Of a stretch of 64,000 nt of DNA, positions 44,581 to 53,790 are shown one piece after another. Both the position numbers and the translations under genes were made by a program. Origin of the DNA: Microbacterium terrisoli. Its GTDB lineage: Bacteria > Actinomycetota > Actinomycetes > Actinomycetales > Microbacteriaceae. Each line of letters begins with the position of its first letter. The stretch's first letter is position 1. Where the stretch lies: positions 2,294,001-2,358,000 of the forward strand of contig NZ_CP133019.1 of NCBI RefSeq assembly GCF_030866805.1, read 5' to 3'. The notes below the pieces were generated by a model, which did not search any database, had not been told where the DNA came from, and worked only from the letters and a program-made list of their open reading frames with translations.

Positions 44581-45504
44581 TCACCGCGAGGTGCCCTCCA
44601 GCGGTCCGGCCGCCCCGCCGCGCAGCGCGATCGACTCGGTGGCGGTGGCGGTGGCCGTGGCCCCCGCTCCGCCGCCGCCGCGACCGGTCGTGCGCACCTT
44701 GGGCGAACGGCTGGTGCTGCGCTGCACGCGGTAGGCGACGTACGACAGGATCAGACACAGGACGACGTAGATCGTGCCGCCGACGATCGCGGTGGGCACC
44801 AGCGGTGAGCCGAACGGCACCTGGTTGCCCAGCAGCTGGATGAAGTGCAGCAGCTCCGGGTAGGTGATGATGAAGCCCAGCGCCGTGTCCTTCAACGCGA
44901 CCACGAGCTGCGAGATGATCACCGGCATCATTGCGCGCACCGCCTGCGGCATGAGGATCAGTCGCATGACGGCGTTCTTGCGCAAGCCGATCGCGTAGCC
45001 TGCTTCGCCCTGCCCGCGGGGCAGAGACTCCACGCCCGCGCGCAGCGCCTCGGCCAGCACCGAGCCGTTGTACGCGATCAGTGCGATCACCACCGCCCAG
45101 TACGGGTCCATGCGCACCCCGACGATGGGCAGTCCGTAGTACAGCAGCATCATGAAGATCAGCACCGGGATGGCGCGCAGGATCTCGACGATCCAGCCGA
45201 CCGGCCCGCGCACCCACGCGTGATCCGAGAGCCTGCCCACGGCGAGGATGAACCCGAGCGCGAGGGCACCGATGGCTGCCACGATGAACGCGGACAGGGT
45301 GGCGCCCAGGCCTTCCAGCAGCAGCAGCCACGGGCGCGAGTAGGTGAAGATCGCCCATTTCTGGGCCTCGAACTGTCCGGTGGCCGCCAGGCGCCAGACA
45401 GTGATGCCCAGCAGCGCGAGCACCACGAGGATCGTGGCGGCGCCGAGCACCCGGTTGCGCACACGGGCGCGGGGGCCGGGCACGTCATACAGGACGGAGC
45501 TCAT
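44581..45504 (-). CDS. gluD: Amino-acid ABC transporter permease (GluD-like)
   Basis: A 307-residue permease with five to six helices and the EAA-type loop EALRAGVESLPRGQGEAGYA. The C-terminus is a hydrophilic tail with a poly-Gly and an ATATATATES run, not part of the fold. The ATG at 45504 overlaps gluC (ATGA). By order ATPase-binding protein-permease-permease the cluster equals gluABCD of Corynebacterium, a glutamate importer. Confidence 0.85.
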   Translation of the reverse strand: MSSVLYDVPGPRARVRNRVLGAATILVVLALLGITVWRLAATGQFEAQKWAIFTYSRPWLLLLEGLGATLSAFIVAAIGALALGFILAVGRLSDHAWVRGPVGWIVEILRAIPVLIFMMLLYYGLPIVGVRMDPYWAVVIALIAYNGSVLAEALRAGVESLPRGQGEAGYAIGLRKNAVMRLILMPQAVRAMMPVIISQLVVALKDTALGFIITYPELLHFIQLLGNQVPFGSPLVPTAIVGGTIYVVLCLILSYVAYRVQRSTSRSPKVRTTGRGGGGAGATATATATESIALRGGAAGPLEGTSR

Positions 45505-46181
45505 CGCTCGACCTTCCACTTCTTCTCGAGGACGCGCTGCAGCCACGCCAGCAGCAGCACCAGGACCACGAAGATCGCGGCGATCAAGACCAGGGTCAGC
45601 AGCAGGTTCTCGCCCGACAGCATCTGCTGCAGGATGTTGTCGGTGCGGCCCGCTTCACGGATCTCGCTGAGGTACAGCGTCACCGAGCCCAGGTTCAGCA
45701 CCGAGAAGCCGGCGGCGACGGTCGTGTTCTTCAGCAGTGCGATGAACACGCTGACCATCGGTGGGATGACGGAGCGGAACGCCTGCGGCAGCACCACGAG
45801 CGACATCACCTGTCCGAAGCCGAGTCCGATCGCGCGTGCGGCCTCGGCCTGCCCGACCGGCACGGTGTTCACACCGGACCGGATCGTCTCGGCGACGTAG
45901 GTGGCCGTGTAGATGCCCAGCGCGATGGTCGCCAGGGTCAGCGAGTCGATCCGCTGCTGCAGGAGCAGCGGCATGCAGAACGCGAAGAAGAACATCACCA
46001 GCGTCAGCGGCGTATTGCGGATCCAGTTCACGTAGACCGCGCCCACGCCCCGTGCCACCGGCACCGGCGAGACGCGCATGACGCCCACGATGATGCCCAG
46101 CACGAGCGCTATGGCACCGCCTGCGAAGAACAGGATCAGCGTTCCCTGCAGAGCGTGCAGCCACAACTGCGAGACGTTCAT
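45501..46181 (-). CDS. gluC: Amino-acid ABC transporter permease (GluC-like)
   Basis: A 226-residue permease of the HisMQ type. The motif VAETIRSGVNTVPVGQAEAA is the ATPase-contacting EAA loop; about five helices are visible. It pairs with gluD as a heterodimer in the membrane. A strong hairpin separates it from gluB, so its level is probably lower than that of the binding protein. Confidence 0.87.
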   Translation of the reverse strand: MNVSQLWLHALQGTLILFFAGGAIALVLGIIVGVMRVSPVPVARGVGAVYVNWIRNTPLTLVMFFFAFCMPLLLQQRIDSLTLATIALGIYTATYVAETIRSGVNTVPVGQAEAARAIGLGFGQVMSLVVLPQAFRSVIPPMVSVFIALLKNTTVAAGFSVLNLGSVTLYLSEIREAGRTDNILQQMLSGENLLLTLVLIAAIFVVLVLLLAWLQRVLEKKWKVER

Positions 46182-46238
46182 CCCGCCTCCTCCCTCATCG
46201 GCTCCGGCACTGGTCTGTTCGTTTCAGGGCCGGAGCGG

Positions 46239-46273
46239 GGATCGGGTGGCGCGCACAGCGCGCCACCCGATCC
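46239..46273 (-). promoter_or_regulatory. Intercistronic hairpin between gluB and gluC
   Basis: A perfect 15-bp stem (GGATCGGGTGGCGCG with its complement) with a 5-nt loop, starting 8 nt after the gluB stop. No T-run follows, so it is more likely an RNA-stabilising or processing element than a terminator. Confidence 0.7.
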
Positions 46274-46280
46274 TGCATGA

Positions 46281-47192
46281 TCAGCCGACCGGGTCGACCG
46301 CCGGCTGCTCTGCCTTCACGCCGGAGGCGCCCAGGTTGTTGTCGAAGATCTTCTGCCACACGTCGTGACCGTCGGTCAGCGTGTTGTTGAAGAACGTCTG
46401 CAGCCCGGTGTCGCCCTTCTTCAGGCCGATGCCGTAGCGCTCCTCGCTGAACACGTCACCGACCGTCTTCAGCTTGTCGGGGTCCTGGGCCGCGTAGCCG
46501 AGGAGGATCGCCTGGTCGGTGGTGACGGCATCCACCTGTCCCTGCAGCAGGGCCTGGACGCACTTGGAGTACGTGTCGTACTCCTTGGTCTGGGCCGGCG
46601 TCTCGTCCTTGATCCGCTGGATCGAAGTCGAGCCGGTGGCCGAGCACACCACGTCGTCCTTGGTCAGTGAGTCCTTGCCGGTGATCGTGCTGTTGTCCTT
46701 GGACACCAGCAGGCCCTGCCCGGTGATGAAGTAGGGACCGGCGAAGGAGATCTGCTCCTTGCGCTTGTCGGTGATCGAGTACGTGCCGACGTAGAAGTCG
46801 ATGTCACCGTTCACGATCGACTGCTCGCGGTTGGCCGAGGCGATCGGCTTGAAGTCGATCTTGTCTGCGCCGTAGCCGAGGGAGGCCGCCATCCAGCGTG
46901 CGATGTCGACGTCGAAGCCCGTGCGCTTGCCGGTCGTCGCGTCCAGGTAGCCCAGACCCGGCTGGTCCTCCTTCACGCCGATCGTGACCTTGTCGGCCTT
47001 CTGGATGCTCTCGAAGGTGGGGCTGTCGGGCACCGACACATCGGTGGCGACGGTCCACGGGGTGCTGGAGGCGGCGTCGCCGCCGTCGCCGTTCGTGCCG
47101 GTGTCGCCGGGAGTGCCGCTGTTGCAGGCGGTGAGCGCGAGCAGGGCCGCGGCCGCAACGCTCAGGCTCGCGATCAGGCGGGTCTTTCGCAT
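46281..47192 (-). CDS. gluB: Glutamate-type ABC transporter substrate-binding lipoprotein
   Basis: A 303-residue lipoprotein. A 22-residue signal peptide (MRKTRLIASLSVAAAALLAL) ends in lipobox LTAC with Cys23 as lipid anchor. The mature domain is a family 3 solute-binding fold: GYLDATTGKRTGFDVDIARW, FVGTYSIT-like segment (FYVGTYSITDKR) and GKDSLTKDDVVC. Glutamate or a related acidic amino acid is the likely ligand, inferred from the cluster. Confidence 0.9.
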   Translation of the reverse strand: MRKTRLIASLSVAAAALLALTACNSGTPGDTGTNGDGGDAASSTPWTVATDVSVPDSPTFESIQKADKVTIGVKEDQPGLGYLDATTGKRTGFDVDIARWMAASLGYGADKIDFKPIASANREQSIVNGDIDFYVGTYSITDKRKEQISFAGPYFITGQGLLVSKDNSTITGKDSLTKDDVVCSATGSTSIQRIKDETPAQTKEYDTYSKCVQALLQGQVDAVTTDQAILLGYAAQDPDKLKTVGDVFSEERYGIGLKKGDTGLQTFFNNTLTDGHDVWQKIFDNNLGASGVKAEQPAVDPVG

Positions 47193-47218
47193 GTGTCTCT
47201 CTCTTTCGTGCGGGTCGG

Positions 47219-48010
47219 TCAGTGCGTGAGAAGCTTCGAGAGGAAGTCCTTCGCACGGCCCGACTGGGGGTTCGTGAAGAAGTCTTCGGGGGTGGACTGC
47301 TCGACGATCTGGCCGTCGGCCATGAACACCACCCGATCGGCGGCCTTTCGGGCGAAGCCCATCTCGTGCGTGACGACGATCATCGTCATGCCGTCCTGGG
47401 CCAGGCCCACCATGACGTCGAGGACCTCGTTGATCATCTCCGGGTCGAGGGCGCTGGTGGGCTCGTCGAACAGCATCACCTTCGGGTTCATCGCGAGGGC
47501 CCGCGCGATGGCCACACGCTGCTGCTGGCCGCCCGACAGCTGCGCGGGCAGCTTGTCGGCCTGCTGCCCCACCCCGACGCGCTCCAGCAGGATCCGCGCC
47601 TCCTTCTGGGCGTCCTCCTTCTTGATCTTGCGGACCTTGATCGGGCCGAGGGTGACGTTGTCGAGGATCGTCAGATGTGAGAACAGGTTGAACGACTGGA
47701 ACACCATGCCCACGTCGCTGCGCAGCTGCGCGAGGCCCTTGCCCTCTTTCGGCAGTTCTTCGCCGTCGATCGTGATGCTGCCGCTCGTGATCGTCTCGAG
47801 CCGGTTGATGGTGCGGCACAGCGTCGACTTGCCCGAGCCGGACGGCCCGATCACCACGACGACCTCGCCGCGGTGCACCGTCAGGTCGATGTCTTTCAAC
47901 GCCTGGAAATCGCCGTAGTGCTTCTGCACGTTCTCGATCACGACCAGCGGATCGCCCCGCCGAACGCTGATGTTCGACGTGGGCGGGGCCGCGTCATCGG
48001 GGTTCGTCAT
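47219..48010 (-). CDS. gluA: Amino-acid ABC transporter ATP-binding protein
   Basis: A 263-residue ATPase. Walker [13 protein letters not shown], signature [15 protein letters not shown], Walker [14 protein letters not shown] and [16 protein letters not shown] are characteristic of polar amino-acid importers. ATG at 48010 fits the leaderless promoter; a GTG two codons upstream is possible. First gene of the gluABCD-type operon. Confidence 0.92.
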   Translation of the reverse strand: MTNPDDAAPPTSNISVRRGDPLVVIENVQKHYGDFQALKDIDLTVHRGEVVVVIGPSGSGKSTLCRTINRLETITSGSITIDGEELPKEGKGLAQLRSDVGMVFQSFNLFSHLTILDNVTLGPIKVRKIKKEDAQKEARILLERVGVGQQADKLPAQLSGGQQQRVAIARALAMNPKVMLFDEPTSALDPEMINEVLDVMVGLAQDGMTMIVVTHEMGFARKAADRVVFMADGQIVEQSTPEDFFTNPQSGRAKDFLSKLLTH

Positions 48011-48023
48011 GCGCACAAGCTTA
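48011..48023 (-). promoter_or_regulatory. Leaderless -10 of gluABCD
   Basis: TAAGCT (48023-48018, minus strand), seven bases, ATG. TGAGT-N4-ACTCA (48057-48070), about 34 nt upstream of the -10, could be an operator; 48024-48095 holds nothing else. Confidence 0.5.
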
Positions 48024-48095
48024 TGGACTGGGTGAAGAAATCACCGGTACCAGCCGTGAGTCTTAACTCATCCGTGACCCAACGCCGGCGCAGCA

Positions 48096-48899
48096 TCAGG
48101 GTGTGCGCTGCGCGAACGCCGTCTCGTACAGGCAGACGCTCGCCGCCGTGGCGAGGTTCAGCGACTCGGCACGACCGTATATCGGCAGGCGCAGCGCCAC
48201 GTCGGCCAGGGCCAGCGCGTCGTCTTCGAGACCGCGTGCCTCGTTGCCGAACAGCCACGCCGTGGGTCGGGCCAGAGTCCCGTCTGCGCGGGCGGCGAGC
48301 AGGTCGCCGCCTTTGACGTCCGCTGCCACCACGTGCAGGCCCGCCGCGCGGGCGGCGTCGACGACATCGGCCAGTTCGCCCCCGAGCGCGATGGGCACGT
48401 GGAAAAGCGACCCCGTCGTGGAGCGGACGACCTTCGGGTTGTATGGGTCGACGGTGCGACCGGTCAGGATCACGGCATCGGCCCCCGCCGCGTCGGCTGC
48501 ACGGATGATCGTGCCGAGATTGCCGGGGTCGCGTACCTGCTCGCACACCGCCACCAGCCGCGGGGATGCTGCGAACACGTCGCGCGCGGAGGTCGGGAAT
48601 TGGCGCGCCACCGCAACGACGCCCTGCGGAGTGACGGTGTCGGACATGGCCTCCAGCACCTGCTCGCTGGTGAAGACGAGGTCGACTCCGGCTTCGGCGG
48701 CGTGCCGGGCGATATCGGTGTGCTTGTCGGCGGCGGCAGGTGTCGCATACAGCTCGACGATGCCGTCCGGTCCGTAGGTCAGCGCCTCACGAACCGCCTG
48801 CGGGCCTTCGAGCAGGAACAGTCCGGTCTCATCCCGCATACGACGCTTGGTCAGCTTTGCCACGGCGCGCACACGCGCGGATCGGGGGTTCTCCAGCAC
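48096..48899 (-). CDS. SpoU/TrmH family RNA 2'-O-ribose methyltransferase
   Basis: A 267-residue SPOUT methyltransferase. The substrate-binding N-terminal domain leads to the knotted AdoMet core with NLGTIIRAADAAGADAV, WLFGNEARGL and LPIYGRAESLNLATAASVCL. Its place after rplT equals Rv1644 (tsnR) of M. tuberculosis. It probably modifies 23S rRNA; thiostrepton-type resistance is not implied. GTG start, leaderless promoter. Confidence 0.9.
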   Translation of the reverse strand: MLENPRSARVRAVAKLTKRRMRDETGLFLLEGPQAVREALTYGPDGIVELYATPAAADKHTDIARHAAEAGVDLVFTSEQVLEAMSDTVTPQGVVAVARQFPTSARDVFAASPRLVAVCEQVRDPGNLGTIIRAADAAGADAVILTGRTVDPYNPKVVRSTTGSLFHVPIALGGELADVVDAARAAGLHVVAADVKGGDLLAARADGTLARPTAWLFGNEARGLEDDALALADVALRLPIYGRAESLNLATAASVCLYETAFAQRTP

Positions 48900-48911
48900 G
48901 CGCCCAGTCTA
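48900..48911 (-). promoter_or_regulatory. Leaderless -10 of the rRNA methyltransferase gene
   Basis: TAGACT (48911-48906, minus strand), six bases, GTG at 48899. It follows the rplT terminator hairpin, so the gene has its own transcript. Confidence 0.55.
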
Positions 48912-48931
48912 TGGGCGCTCGCTCGACGACG

Positions 48932-48963
48932 AAGGGTGCCCCTCCACCCGGAGGGACACCCTT
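48932..48963 (-). terminator. Terminator hairpin after rplT
   Basis: AAGGGTG/CACCCTT (7 bp) plus CCCTC/GAGGG (5 bp) with one mismatch between and a 6-nt loop, 14 nt after the rplT stop. No T-run follows, as is common in high-GC actinobacteria. Confidence 0.7.
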
Positions 48964-48977
48964 TCGAAAAGCTCAGC

Positions 48978-49358
48978 TCACGCCCTGGGGGCGTTCACGT
49001 TCTCGGGCAGCGCCGTCTTCGCGGTCTCGACCAGCGAGGCGAATGTGGCGGGCTCGTTCACTGCCAGCTCGGCGAGCATGCGACGGTCCACCTGGACACC
49101 GGCAAGGCCCAGGCCCTGCATGAAGCGGTTGTAGGTGAGGCCGTTCTGACGGCTCGCAGCGTTGATGCGCTGGATCCACAGGCGACGGAAGTCACCCTTG
49201 CGCTTGCGACGGTCGCGGTACGCGTAGACGAGCGAGTGGGTGACCTGCTCCTTCGCCTTGCGGTACAGGCGCGAACGCTGACCCCGGTAACCGGAGGCGC
49301 GCTCGAGGATGACGCGACGCTTCTTCTGGGCGTTGACTGCCCGCTTGACTCTAGCCAT
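48978..49358 (-). CDS. rplT: Ribosomal protein L20
   Basis: A 126-residue 50S protein needed early in assembly. [20 protein letters not shown] and the [17 protein letters not shown] helix are diagnostic. Third gene of infC-rpmI-rplT. In some bacteria L20 binds the operon leader and represses it; the infC leader here has hairpins but no match to a known L20 site was recognised. Confidence 0.98.
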   Translation of the reverse strand: MARVKRAVNAQKKRRVILERASGYRGQRSRLYRKAKEQVTHSLVYAYRDRRKRKGDFRRLWIQRINAASRQNGLTYNRFMQGLGLAGVQVDRRMLAELAVNEPATFASLVETAKTALPENVNAPRA

Positions 49359-49389
49359 TTCGTTTCGTTCCTAACGTGCGGTCGGTCGC

Positions 49390-49584
49390 TCAGCGCCCGA
49401 GGAGCTTCTTGACGTTCTTGGCGTCGGCGCCCGAGATGACCTCGTCCTTGTTCAGGCGGCGGGTGCGCTTGCTGGGCTTCACCTCGAGGTTGTGACGCAT
49501 GCCGGCCTGCTGCTTCATGATCTTTCCGCTTCCGGTGACCTTGAAGCGCTTCTTGGCGCTCGAGTTCGTCTTCTGCTTCGGCAT
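49390..49584 (-). CDS. rpmI: Ribosomal protein L35
   Basis: A 64-residue basic 50S protein: [20 protein letters not shown], then the [14 protein letters not shown] core. ATG at 49584 is preceded by GGAAGAGAA; an in-frame ATG seven codons upstream lacks an SD. Confidence 0.97.
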   Translation of the reverse strand: MPKQKTNSSAKKRFKVTGSGKIMKQQAGMRHNLEVKPSKRTRRLNKDEVISGADAKNVKKLLGR

Positions 49585-49652
49585 TTCTCTTCCTTCGTTG
49601 TGCATCCCGCGGTGCGGGAATGGTCATCCCGCGGAGCGGGAGCATGTGGGGC

Positions 49653-50270
49653 CTATTCGGCGTCCGCCGTGGAGGACTCGGGAGAAGTCGAGGTCTTCGC
49701 CTGCCGCGCCGCCTGCTTGTTCGCGGCGCGCTGGGCGTTCTGCTCGGTCTTGACCTCGGACTTGTTCTTGTGCGGAGCGATCACCATCACCATGTTCCGG
49801 CCGTCGATGCGCGGGCTCGACTCGACGGCGCCGAACTCGGCCACGTCTTCGGCGAAGCGCTTGAGCAGACGCACACCCAGTTCGGGCCGGGACTGCTCAC
49901 GACCGCGGAACAGGATCATGGCCTTCACCTTGTCGCCGCCCTGGAGGAAGCCCTCGGCGCGCTTGCGCTTGGTTTCGTAGTCGTGACCCTCGATCTTCAG
50001 GCGGAAGCGCACCTCTTTGAGGATGGTGTTGGCCTGATTGCGTCGGGCCTCTTTCGCCTTCTGCGCAGCCTCGTACTTGTACTTGCCGTAGTCCATGATC
50101 TTGACCACGGGAGGCTTGGAGTTGGGCGCAACCTCGACGAGATCGAGGTCTGCCTCTTGAGCCAGACGCTGTGCAACCTGGATGGCGACGACGCCGACCT
50201 GCTCGCCGTTGGGACCGACGAGTCGGACCTCGGGCACGCGGATGCGCTCGTTGGTGCGGGGATCGCTGAT
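49653..50270 (-). CDS. infC: Translation initiation factor IF-3, predicted AUC start
   Basis: IF-3 with N-domain ([20 protein letters not shown]), linker with [21 protein letters not shown], and C-domain ending [11 protein letters not shown]; a 30-residue Ala/Lys/Ser tail follows. The start is placed at ATC (50270) because AGAGGAG lies six bases upstream and homologues begin at this residue (Streptomyces IF-3 is also read from AUC, from memory). Without it the first in-frame GTG is at 50342 (24 residues longer), separated by a hairpin and lacking an SD. Rare starts allow IF-3 to control its own synthesis. 205 residues from AUC. Confidence 0.88.
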   Translation of the reverse strand: MSDPRTNERIRVPEVRLVGPNGEQVGVVAIQVAQRLAQEADLDLVEVAPNSKPPVVKIMDYGKYKYEAAQKAKEARRNQANTILKEVRFRLKIEGHDYETKRKRAEGFLQGGDKVKAMILFRGREQSRPELGVRLLKRFAEDVAEFGAVESSPRIDGRNMVMVIAPHKNKSEVKTEQNAQRAANKQAARQAKTSTSPESSTADAE

Positions 50271-50300
50271 GCGGAACTCCTCTGTCGTGCGGGTGGAGAT

Positions 50301-50322
50301 CCGTGGCACAACTGCGCCACGG
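50301..50322 (-). promoter_or_regulatory. Hairpin in the infC leader
   Basis: CCGTGGC...GCCACGG, a perfect 7-bp stem, ends about 20 nt before the infC SD. A second palindrome GGTGCGT-GACGCACC is at about 50343-50357. Both are within the predicted leader between 50270 and 50475. Confidence 0.5.
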
Positions 50323-50478
50323 GAGGGACAGGCCACCCGCACGGTGCGTCACGCACCGGCTCCGCACCCTGGCTGCCGGCGAACCGACGGAGTGCAACGA
50401 CCCGGTAGCCTGGAACGGCAAGCGCGGGTGGGATGTGATCCTCTTTCGAACCAGGACAGACTGCCCCAGAACTTGCCC

Positions 50479-50484
50479 AGTCTA
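50479..50484 (-). promoter_or_regulatory. Predicted -10 of infC-rpmI-rplT
   Basis: TAGACT on the minus strand; it gives a leader of roughly 200 nt before infC. Part of the promoter lies next to the start of the divergent DUF1844 gene. Confidence 0.5.
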
Positions 50485-50498
50485 GCAGAGAGTGCACA

Positions 50499-50894
50499 GT
50501 GACCACGATTCCGTCTGAGGCCGATGAGGAAGCCGCGCGTCAGGCGCGCTGGGAAGAACAGGAGCGCGCCGCCGCGGCGGCCACCCGCGACATCGCGGAC
50601 GTGCCGGCGGTCGAGATCATCACCACCGCCGCCGTGCACCTGATGAGTGCCGCGGCGGTCAAGGTGGGCCTGGCAGACGACCCCGACGCGCAGCTGGATC
50701 TGGATGAGGCGCGCAAGCTCATCAACGCGCTGGCCGGGCTCATCACCGCCGGCGCCCCCGAGATCAGTGACGTGCACGCCCGATCGCTGCGCGACGGGCT
50801 GCGTTCGCTGCAGCTGGCCTTCCGCGAGGCCTCGCCGGTCCCCGACCCGATCGGCAAGGGCGCGGGCGAGAAGTGGACCGGCCCGGTCACCTGA
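50499..50894 (+). CDS. DUF1844 family protein
   Basis: A 131-residue acidic helical protein. VEIITTAAVHLMSAAAVKVG and DLDEARKLINALAGLI are the DUF1844 core. GTG start with GAGAG 6 nt upstream. Divergent from infC in many actinobacteria; function unknown. Confidence 0.88.
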   Translation: MTTIPSEADEEAARQARWEEQERAAAAATRDIADVPAVEIITTAAVHLMSAAAVKVGLADDPDAQLDLDEARKLINALAGLITAGAPEISDVHARSLRDGLRSLQLAFREASPVPDPIGKGAGEKWTGPVT

Positions 50895-50927
50895 CCCGAA
50901 CGGGTGCGGGAATCACGGGCCCGCGGC

Positions 50928-51797
50928 TCACTCCGAGCGGACGAGCTTGACGCTCAACGAGTCCACGAGCGTGGCGATGCGGTCATCGGCCGCCCAGCGC
51001 TTGGCCAGGCGCGAGAGCACGGAGTCCAGCTCCTGCTGATCGAGACCGTCCACGAGCGTCAGCCGCACGATGAGCTCCGGACCCCGCAGGCGTCCGTCGG
51101 GGTCGCCCGGTGCGACCTGAAGGTCGACGACGGCCAGTTCGCGCGCAATGCTCTCCTGCAGGCCCTCGAACACCTCCGTGTTGCGGAAGCTGGGCACCCA
51201 GGGGATCTGCTGCGCGACGGCCCACACCGCCGGCCGGCGCAATACGTACTCCGTCGGAGAACCCGGGTCGATGACGATCAGGTCGGTGTCATCGTCGGCC
51301 GCAGCAAGGGCCGTGCGGATGCCTTCGGCCGGAACAGGGCGGGCCGTGGCATCCCACCGCGTCACCGCCTCCACCGAGGTGAACACGGGCTGCACCCGGC
51401 GCCCGTCGGGGGCGGCGAGGGTCACGATCGACAGTTCGTGGGTCTTGTCCACGTGCAGACCCGACGGCGCCACCCCGTCGTCACCCTTCGACGTGACCAG
51501 CGGGATCAGCAGGCGCGCGGTGCGGTACGCATCCACGATCGCCGCAGGGTCGCCGTCGCCGGCGTGGAACGCGCTCAGCGCCGCCAGCAGCGCCGCGTCG
51601 GCCGTGCCGTCGTCGCCGGCGTGCGGATTGGCGTGGAAGGACCGGCCTGCCCAGGGCTGGCCTGCGGAGTCGGTGGGGTGCGGTGCGAACTGCGCCGGAC
51701 CGTGGTACTCGCGGGCGGCGTGGTCGTGGTGCGCGCAGTGATCGTCGTGCGCGTGATCGTCGTGCGTGAGGCCGGCGTCGTCAGTCGCGTGCGACAT
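50928..51797 (-). CDS. SseB family protein with a histidine-rich N-terminus
   Basis: A 289-residue protein. Residues 11-42 have an unusual cluster of His and Asp ([14 protein letters not shown] and later histidines) that could bind metal ions. Two SseB-like domains follow, the first with [12 protein letters not shown] and [12 protein letters not shown], the second with [19 protein letters not shown]. SseB proteins are poorly understood (named after enhanced serine sensitivity). The ATG at 51797 overlaps the priA stop. Confidence 0.78.
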   Translation of the reverse strand: MSHATDDAGLTHDDHAHDDHCAHHDHAAREYHGPAQFAPHPTDSAGQPWAGRSFHANPHAGDDGTADAALLAALSAFHAGDGDPAAIVDAYRTARLLIPLVTSKGDDGVAPSGLHVDKTHELSIVTLAAPDGRRVQPVFTSVEAVTRWDATARPVPAEGIRTALAAADDDTDLIVIDPGSPTEYVLRRPAVWAVAQQIPWVPSFRNTEVFEGLQESIARELAVVDLQVAPGDPDGRLRGPELIVRLTLVDGLDQQELDSVLSRLAKRWAADDRIATLVDSLSVKLVRSE

Positions 51798-52530
51798 CCA
51801 GCGCCTCCGCGAGCGTGAACGCACCGGCGTACAGCGCCTTGCCGACGATCGCGCCCTCGACACCCAGCGGCACCAGCTCGCGCAGCGCGGCGATGTCGTC
51901 GAGACTCGAGACGCCCCCCGAGGCGACGACGGGTTTGGTGGTACGTCCGGTGATCTGCCGCAGCAGGTCGAGGTTCGGGCCGCGCAGCGTGCCGTCCTTC
52001 GTGACATCGGTGACGACATAGCGGCTGCATCCGGCGTCTTCGAGGCGCTCCAGCACCGACCACAGATCGCCGCCGTCGCGCGTCCAGCCGCGGGCGGCCA
52101 GCGTCGTGCCGCGCACGTCGAGACCGACCGCGACCGCGTCGCCGCAGCGACCGATCACATTCGCGGCCCACTCCGGGTTCTCCAGGGCCGCAGTGCCGAG
52201 GTTGATGCGCGTGGCGCCGGACTCCAGCGCCGCCTCCAGCGACACGTCATCCCGGATGCCGCCCGAGAGCTCCACCTGCACCCCTTTGACCTGCTTGATC
52301 ACCCGGCGCAGCACCGCGGCGTTGTTGCCACGGCCGAACGCCGCATCCAGGTCGACCAGATGAATCCATGCGGCGCCCTGCTTGACCCACTGGTGAGCCG
52401 CCTCGACTGGATCGCCGTAGTCCGTCTCGCTGCCGGCCTCCCCCTGCGTCAGGCGGACGGCCTTGCCGCCGGCGACGTCGATGGCAGGAAGGAGGACGAG
52501 TTCGGGAGTGGCGGCGAATTCACTGGACAC
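51781..52530 (-). CDS. priA: Phosphoribosyl isomerase, bifunctional HisA/TrpF type (PriA)
   Basis: A 249-residue beta/alpha barrel. [19 protein letters not shown] and the second phosphate site ([12 protein letters not shown]) are common to HisA proteins; [11 protein letters not shown] is the arginine-tryptophan loop found in actinobacterial PriA, which also performs the TrpF step of tryptophan synthesis. GTG start at 52530 overlapping hisH by 11 nt. Confidence 0.92.
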   Translation of the reverse strand: MSSEFAATPELVLLPAIDVAGGKAVRLTQGEAGSETDYGDPVEAAHQWVKQGAAWIHLVDLDAAFGRGNNAAVLRRVIKQVKGVQVELSGGIRDDVSLEAALESGATRINLGTAALENPEWAANVIGRCGDAVAVGLDVRGTTLAARGWTRDGGDLWSVLERLEDAGCSRYVVTDVTKDGTLRGPNLDLLRQITGRTTKPVVASGGVSSLDDIAALRELVPLGVEGAIVGKALYAGAFTLAEALDVARD

Positions 52531-53185
52531 GAGGTGAAAGGTTAGCCCCGCCCAGGCCTTCTAACCAATTGGACAGCAACCTGATGCCCGCAGCGCCCGA
52601 CTTCTCCGGATGGAACTGCGTCGCACACAGCGGACCGTTCTCCACCGCCGCCAGGAACGGCGACCCGTAGTCGCACCACGTCAGCACCGGTTCTGCGAAC
52701 GGCTGCTGGGTCTGCAGGCTCCACTGCTGCGCTGCGTTGGAGTGCACGAAATAGAAGCGCTCGTCCTCGACACCGGCGAACAGTCGCGACCCGGCGCCTG
52801 CGCGCACCGTGTTCCAGCCCATGTGTGGCAGCACCGGGGCATCGAGTGCGGTGACCGCTCCCGGCCACTCCCCCAGCCCCTCCGTGTCCACTCCGCGTTC
52901 GATGCCCTGCCCGAACAGCACCTGCATGCCCACGCAGATGCCGAGCACCGACCTGCCGCCGGCGAGCCGCCGGTCGATCAGCTCGTCGCCGCGGATCGCG
53001 CGCAGCTGGTCCATCACCGCAGCGAACGCACCGACGCCCGGAACGACCAAGCCATCGGCATCCCTCACCAGGCCCCGGTCGGCGGTCAATCGGGCATCCG
53101 CACCGGCGGCGATGAGCGCCTTGACGGCGGAGTGCACGTTCCCCGAGCCGTAGTCCAGGACCGCCACCAGCGGCCGGACGGTCAC
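52520..53185 (-). CDS. hisH: Imidazole glycerol phosphate synthase, glutaminase subunit HisH
   Basis: A 221-residue class I amidotransferase that feeds ammonia to HisF. Nucleophile Cys in [23 protein letters not shown] with the catalytic His and Glu, and the oxyanion region of the [12 protein letters not shown] type. GTG start at 53185 overlaps the hisB stop (GTGA). hisF is not within the window. Confidence 0.95.
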   Translation of the reverse strand: MTVRPLVAVLDYGSGNVHSAVKALIAAGADARLTADRGLVRDADGLVVPGVGAFAAVMDQLRAIRGDELIDRRLAGGRSVLGICVGMQVLFGQGIERGVDTEGLGEWPGAVTALDAPVLPHMGWNTVRAGAGSRLFAGVEDERFYFVHSNAAQQWSLQTQQPFAEPVLTWCDYGSPFLAAVENGPLCATQFHPEKSGAAGIRLLSNWLEGLGGANLSPRVQ

Positions 53186-53790
53186 AGGGCACCCTTGGTG
53201 CTCGGGATGCCGATCACCTGGGGGTCGAAGGCCTTGGCCTGTCGGAACGCCCGGGCGAAGGCCTTGAACTCCGCCTCGGCGATGTGGTGCGGGTCGCGGC
53301 CGCTGACCAGCCGGACGTGCGTGGTGAGGGCGGCGTGGAACGAGATCGCCTCGAAGCTGTGGCGCACCAGCGAGCCGGTGAAGTGCCCGCCGATCAGGTG
53401 CAGCTCGAAGCCGGAGGGCTCGCCCTCATGCACCAGATAGGGGCGACCGCTGACGTCCACGACGGCCTGGGCCAGGGCCTCATCGAGGGGCACGAGCGCG
53501 TCGCCGTAGCGGGAGATGCCGGATTTGTCGCCCAGCGCCTCGGCGACGGCCTGGCCCAGCACGATCGAGACGTCTTCGACCGTGTGGTGCACGTCGATAT
53601 CGGTGTCGCCCGATGCGCGCACCGTCAGGTCGGTCAGCGAGTGCTTGGCGAATGCGGTCAGCAGGTGGTCGAAGAACGGCACGCTGGTGTCGATGCGGCC
53701 CACGCCCGTGCCGTCCAGGTCGAGGTGCAGTTCGACCGAGGACTCGCTCGTCGTACGCGTGCGGGAGGCCGTGCGGGCGGGTCTGCTCAT
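53182..53790 (-). CDS. hisB: Imidazoleglycerol-phosphate dehydratase
   Basis: A 202-residue monofunctional dehydratase of histidine synthesis. [17 protein letters not shown] and [18 protein letters not shown] are the first His-rich metal site; FFRQ-type second site is [10 protein letters not shown] with DPHHIAEA. It lacks the phosphatase domain found in E. coli HisB, as expected. A leaderless promoter between hisC and hisB suggests a start of transcription here. Confidence 0.95.
   Translation of the reverse strand: MSRPARTASRTRTTSESSVELHLDLDGTGVGRIDTSVPFFDHLLTAFAKHSLTDLTVRASGDTDIDVHHTVEDVSIVLGQAVAEALGDKSGISRYGDALVPLDEALAQAVVDVSGRPYLVHEGEPSGFELHLIGGHFTGSLVRHSFEAISFHAALTTHVRLVSGRDPHHIAEAEFKAFARAFRQAKAFDPQVIGIPSTKGAL

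Noticed and set aside
46239..46273. Intrinsic terminator after gluB
   Set aside because: Strong stem but no T-run, and the permease genes downstream need the same transcript.
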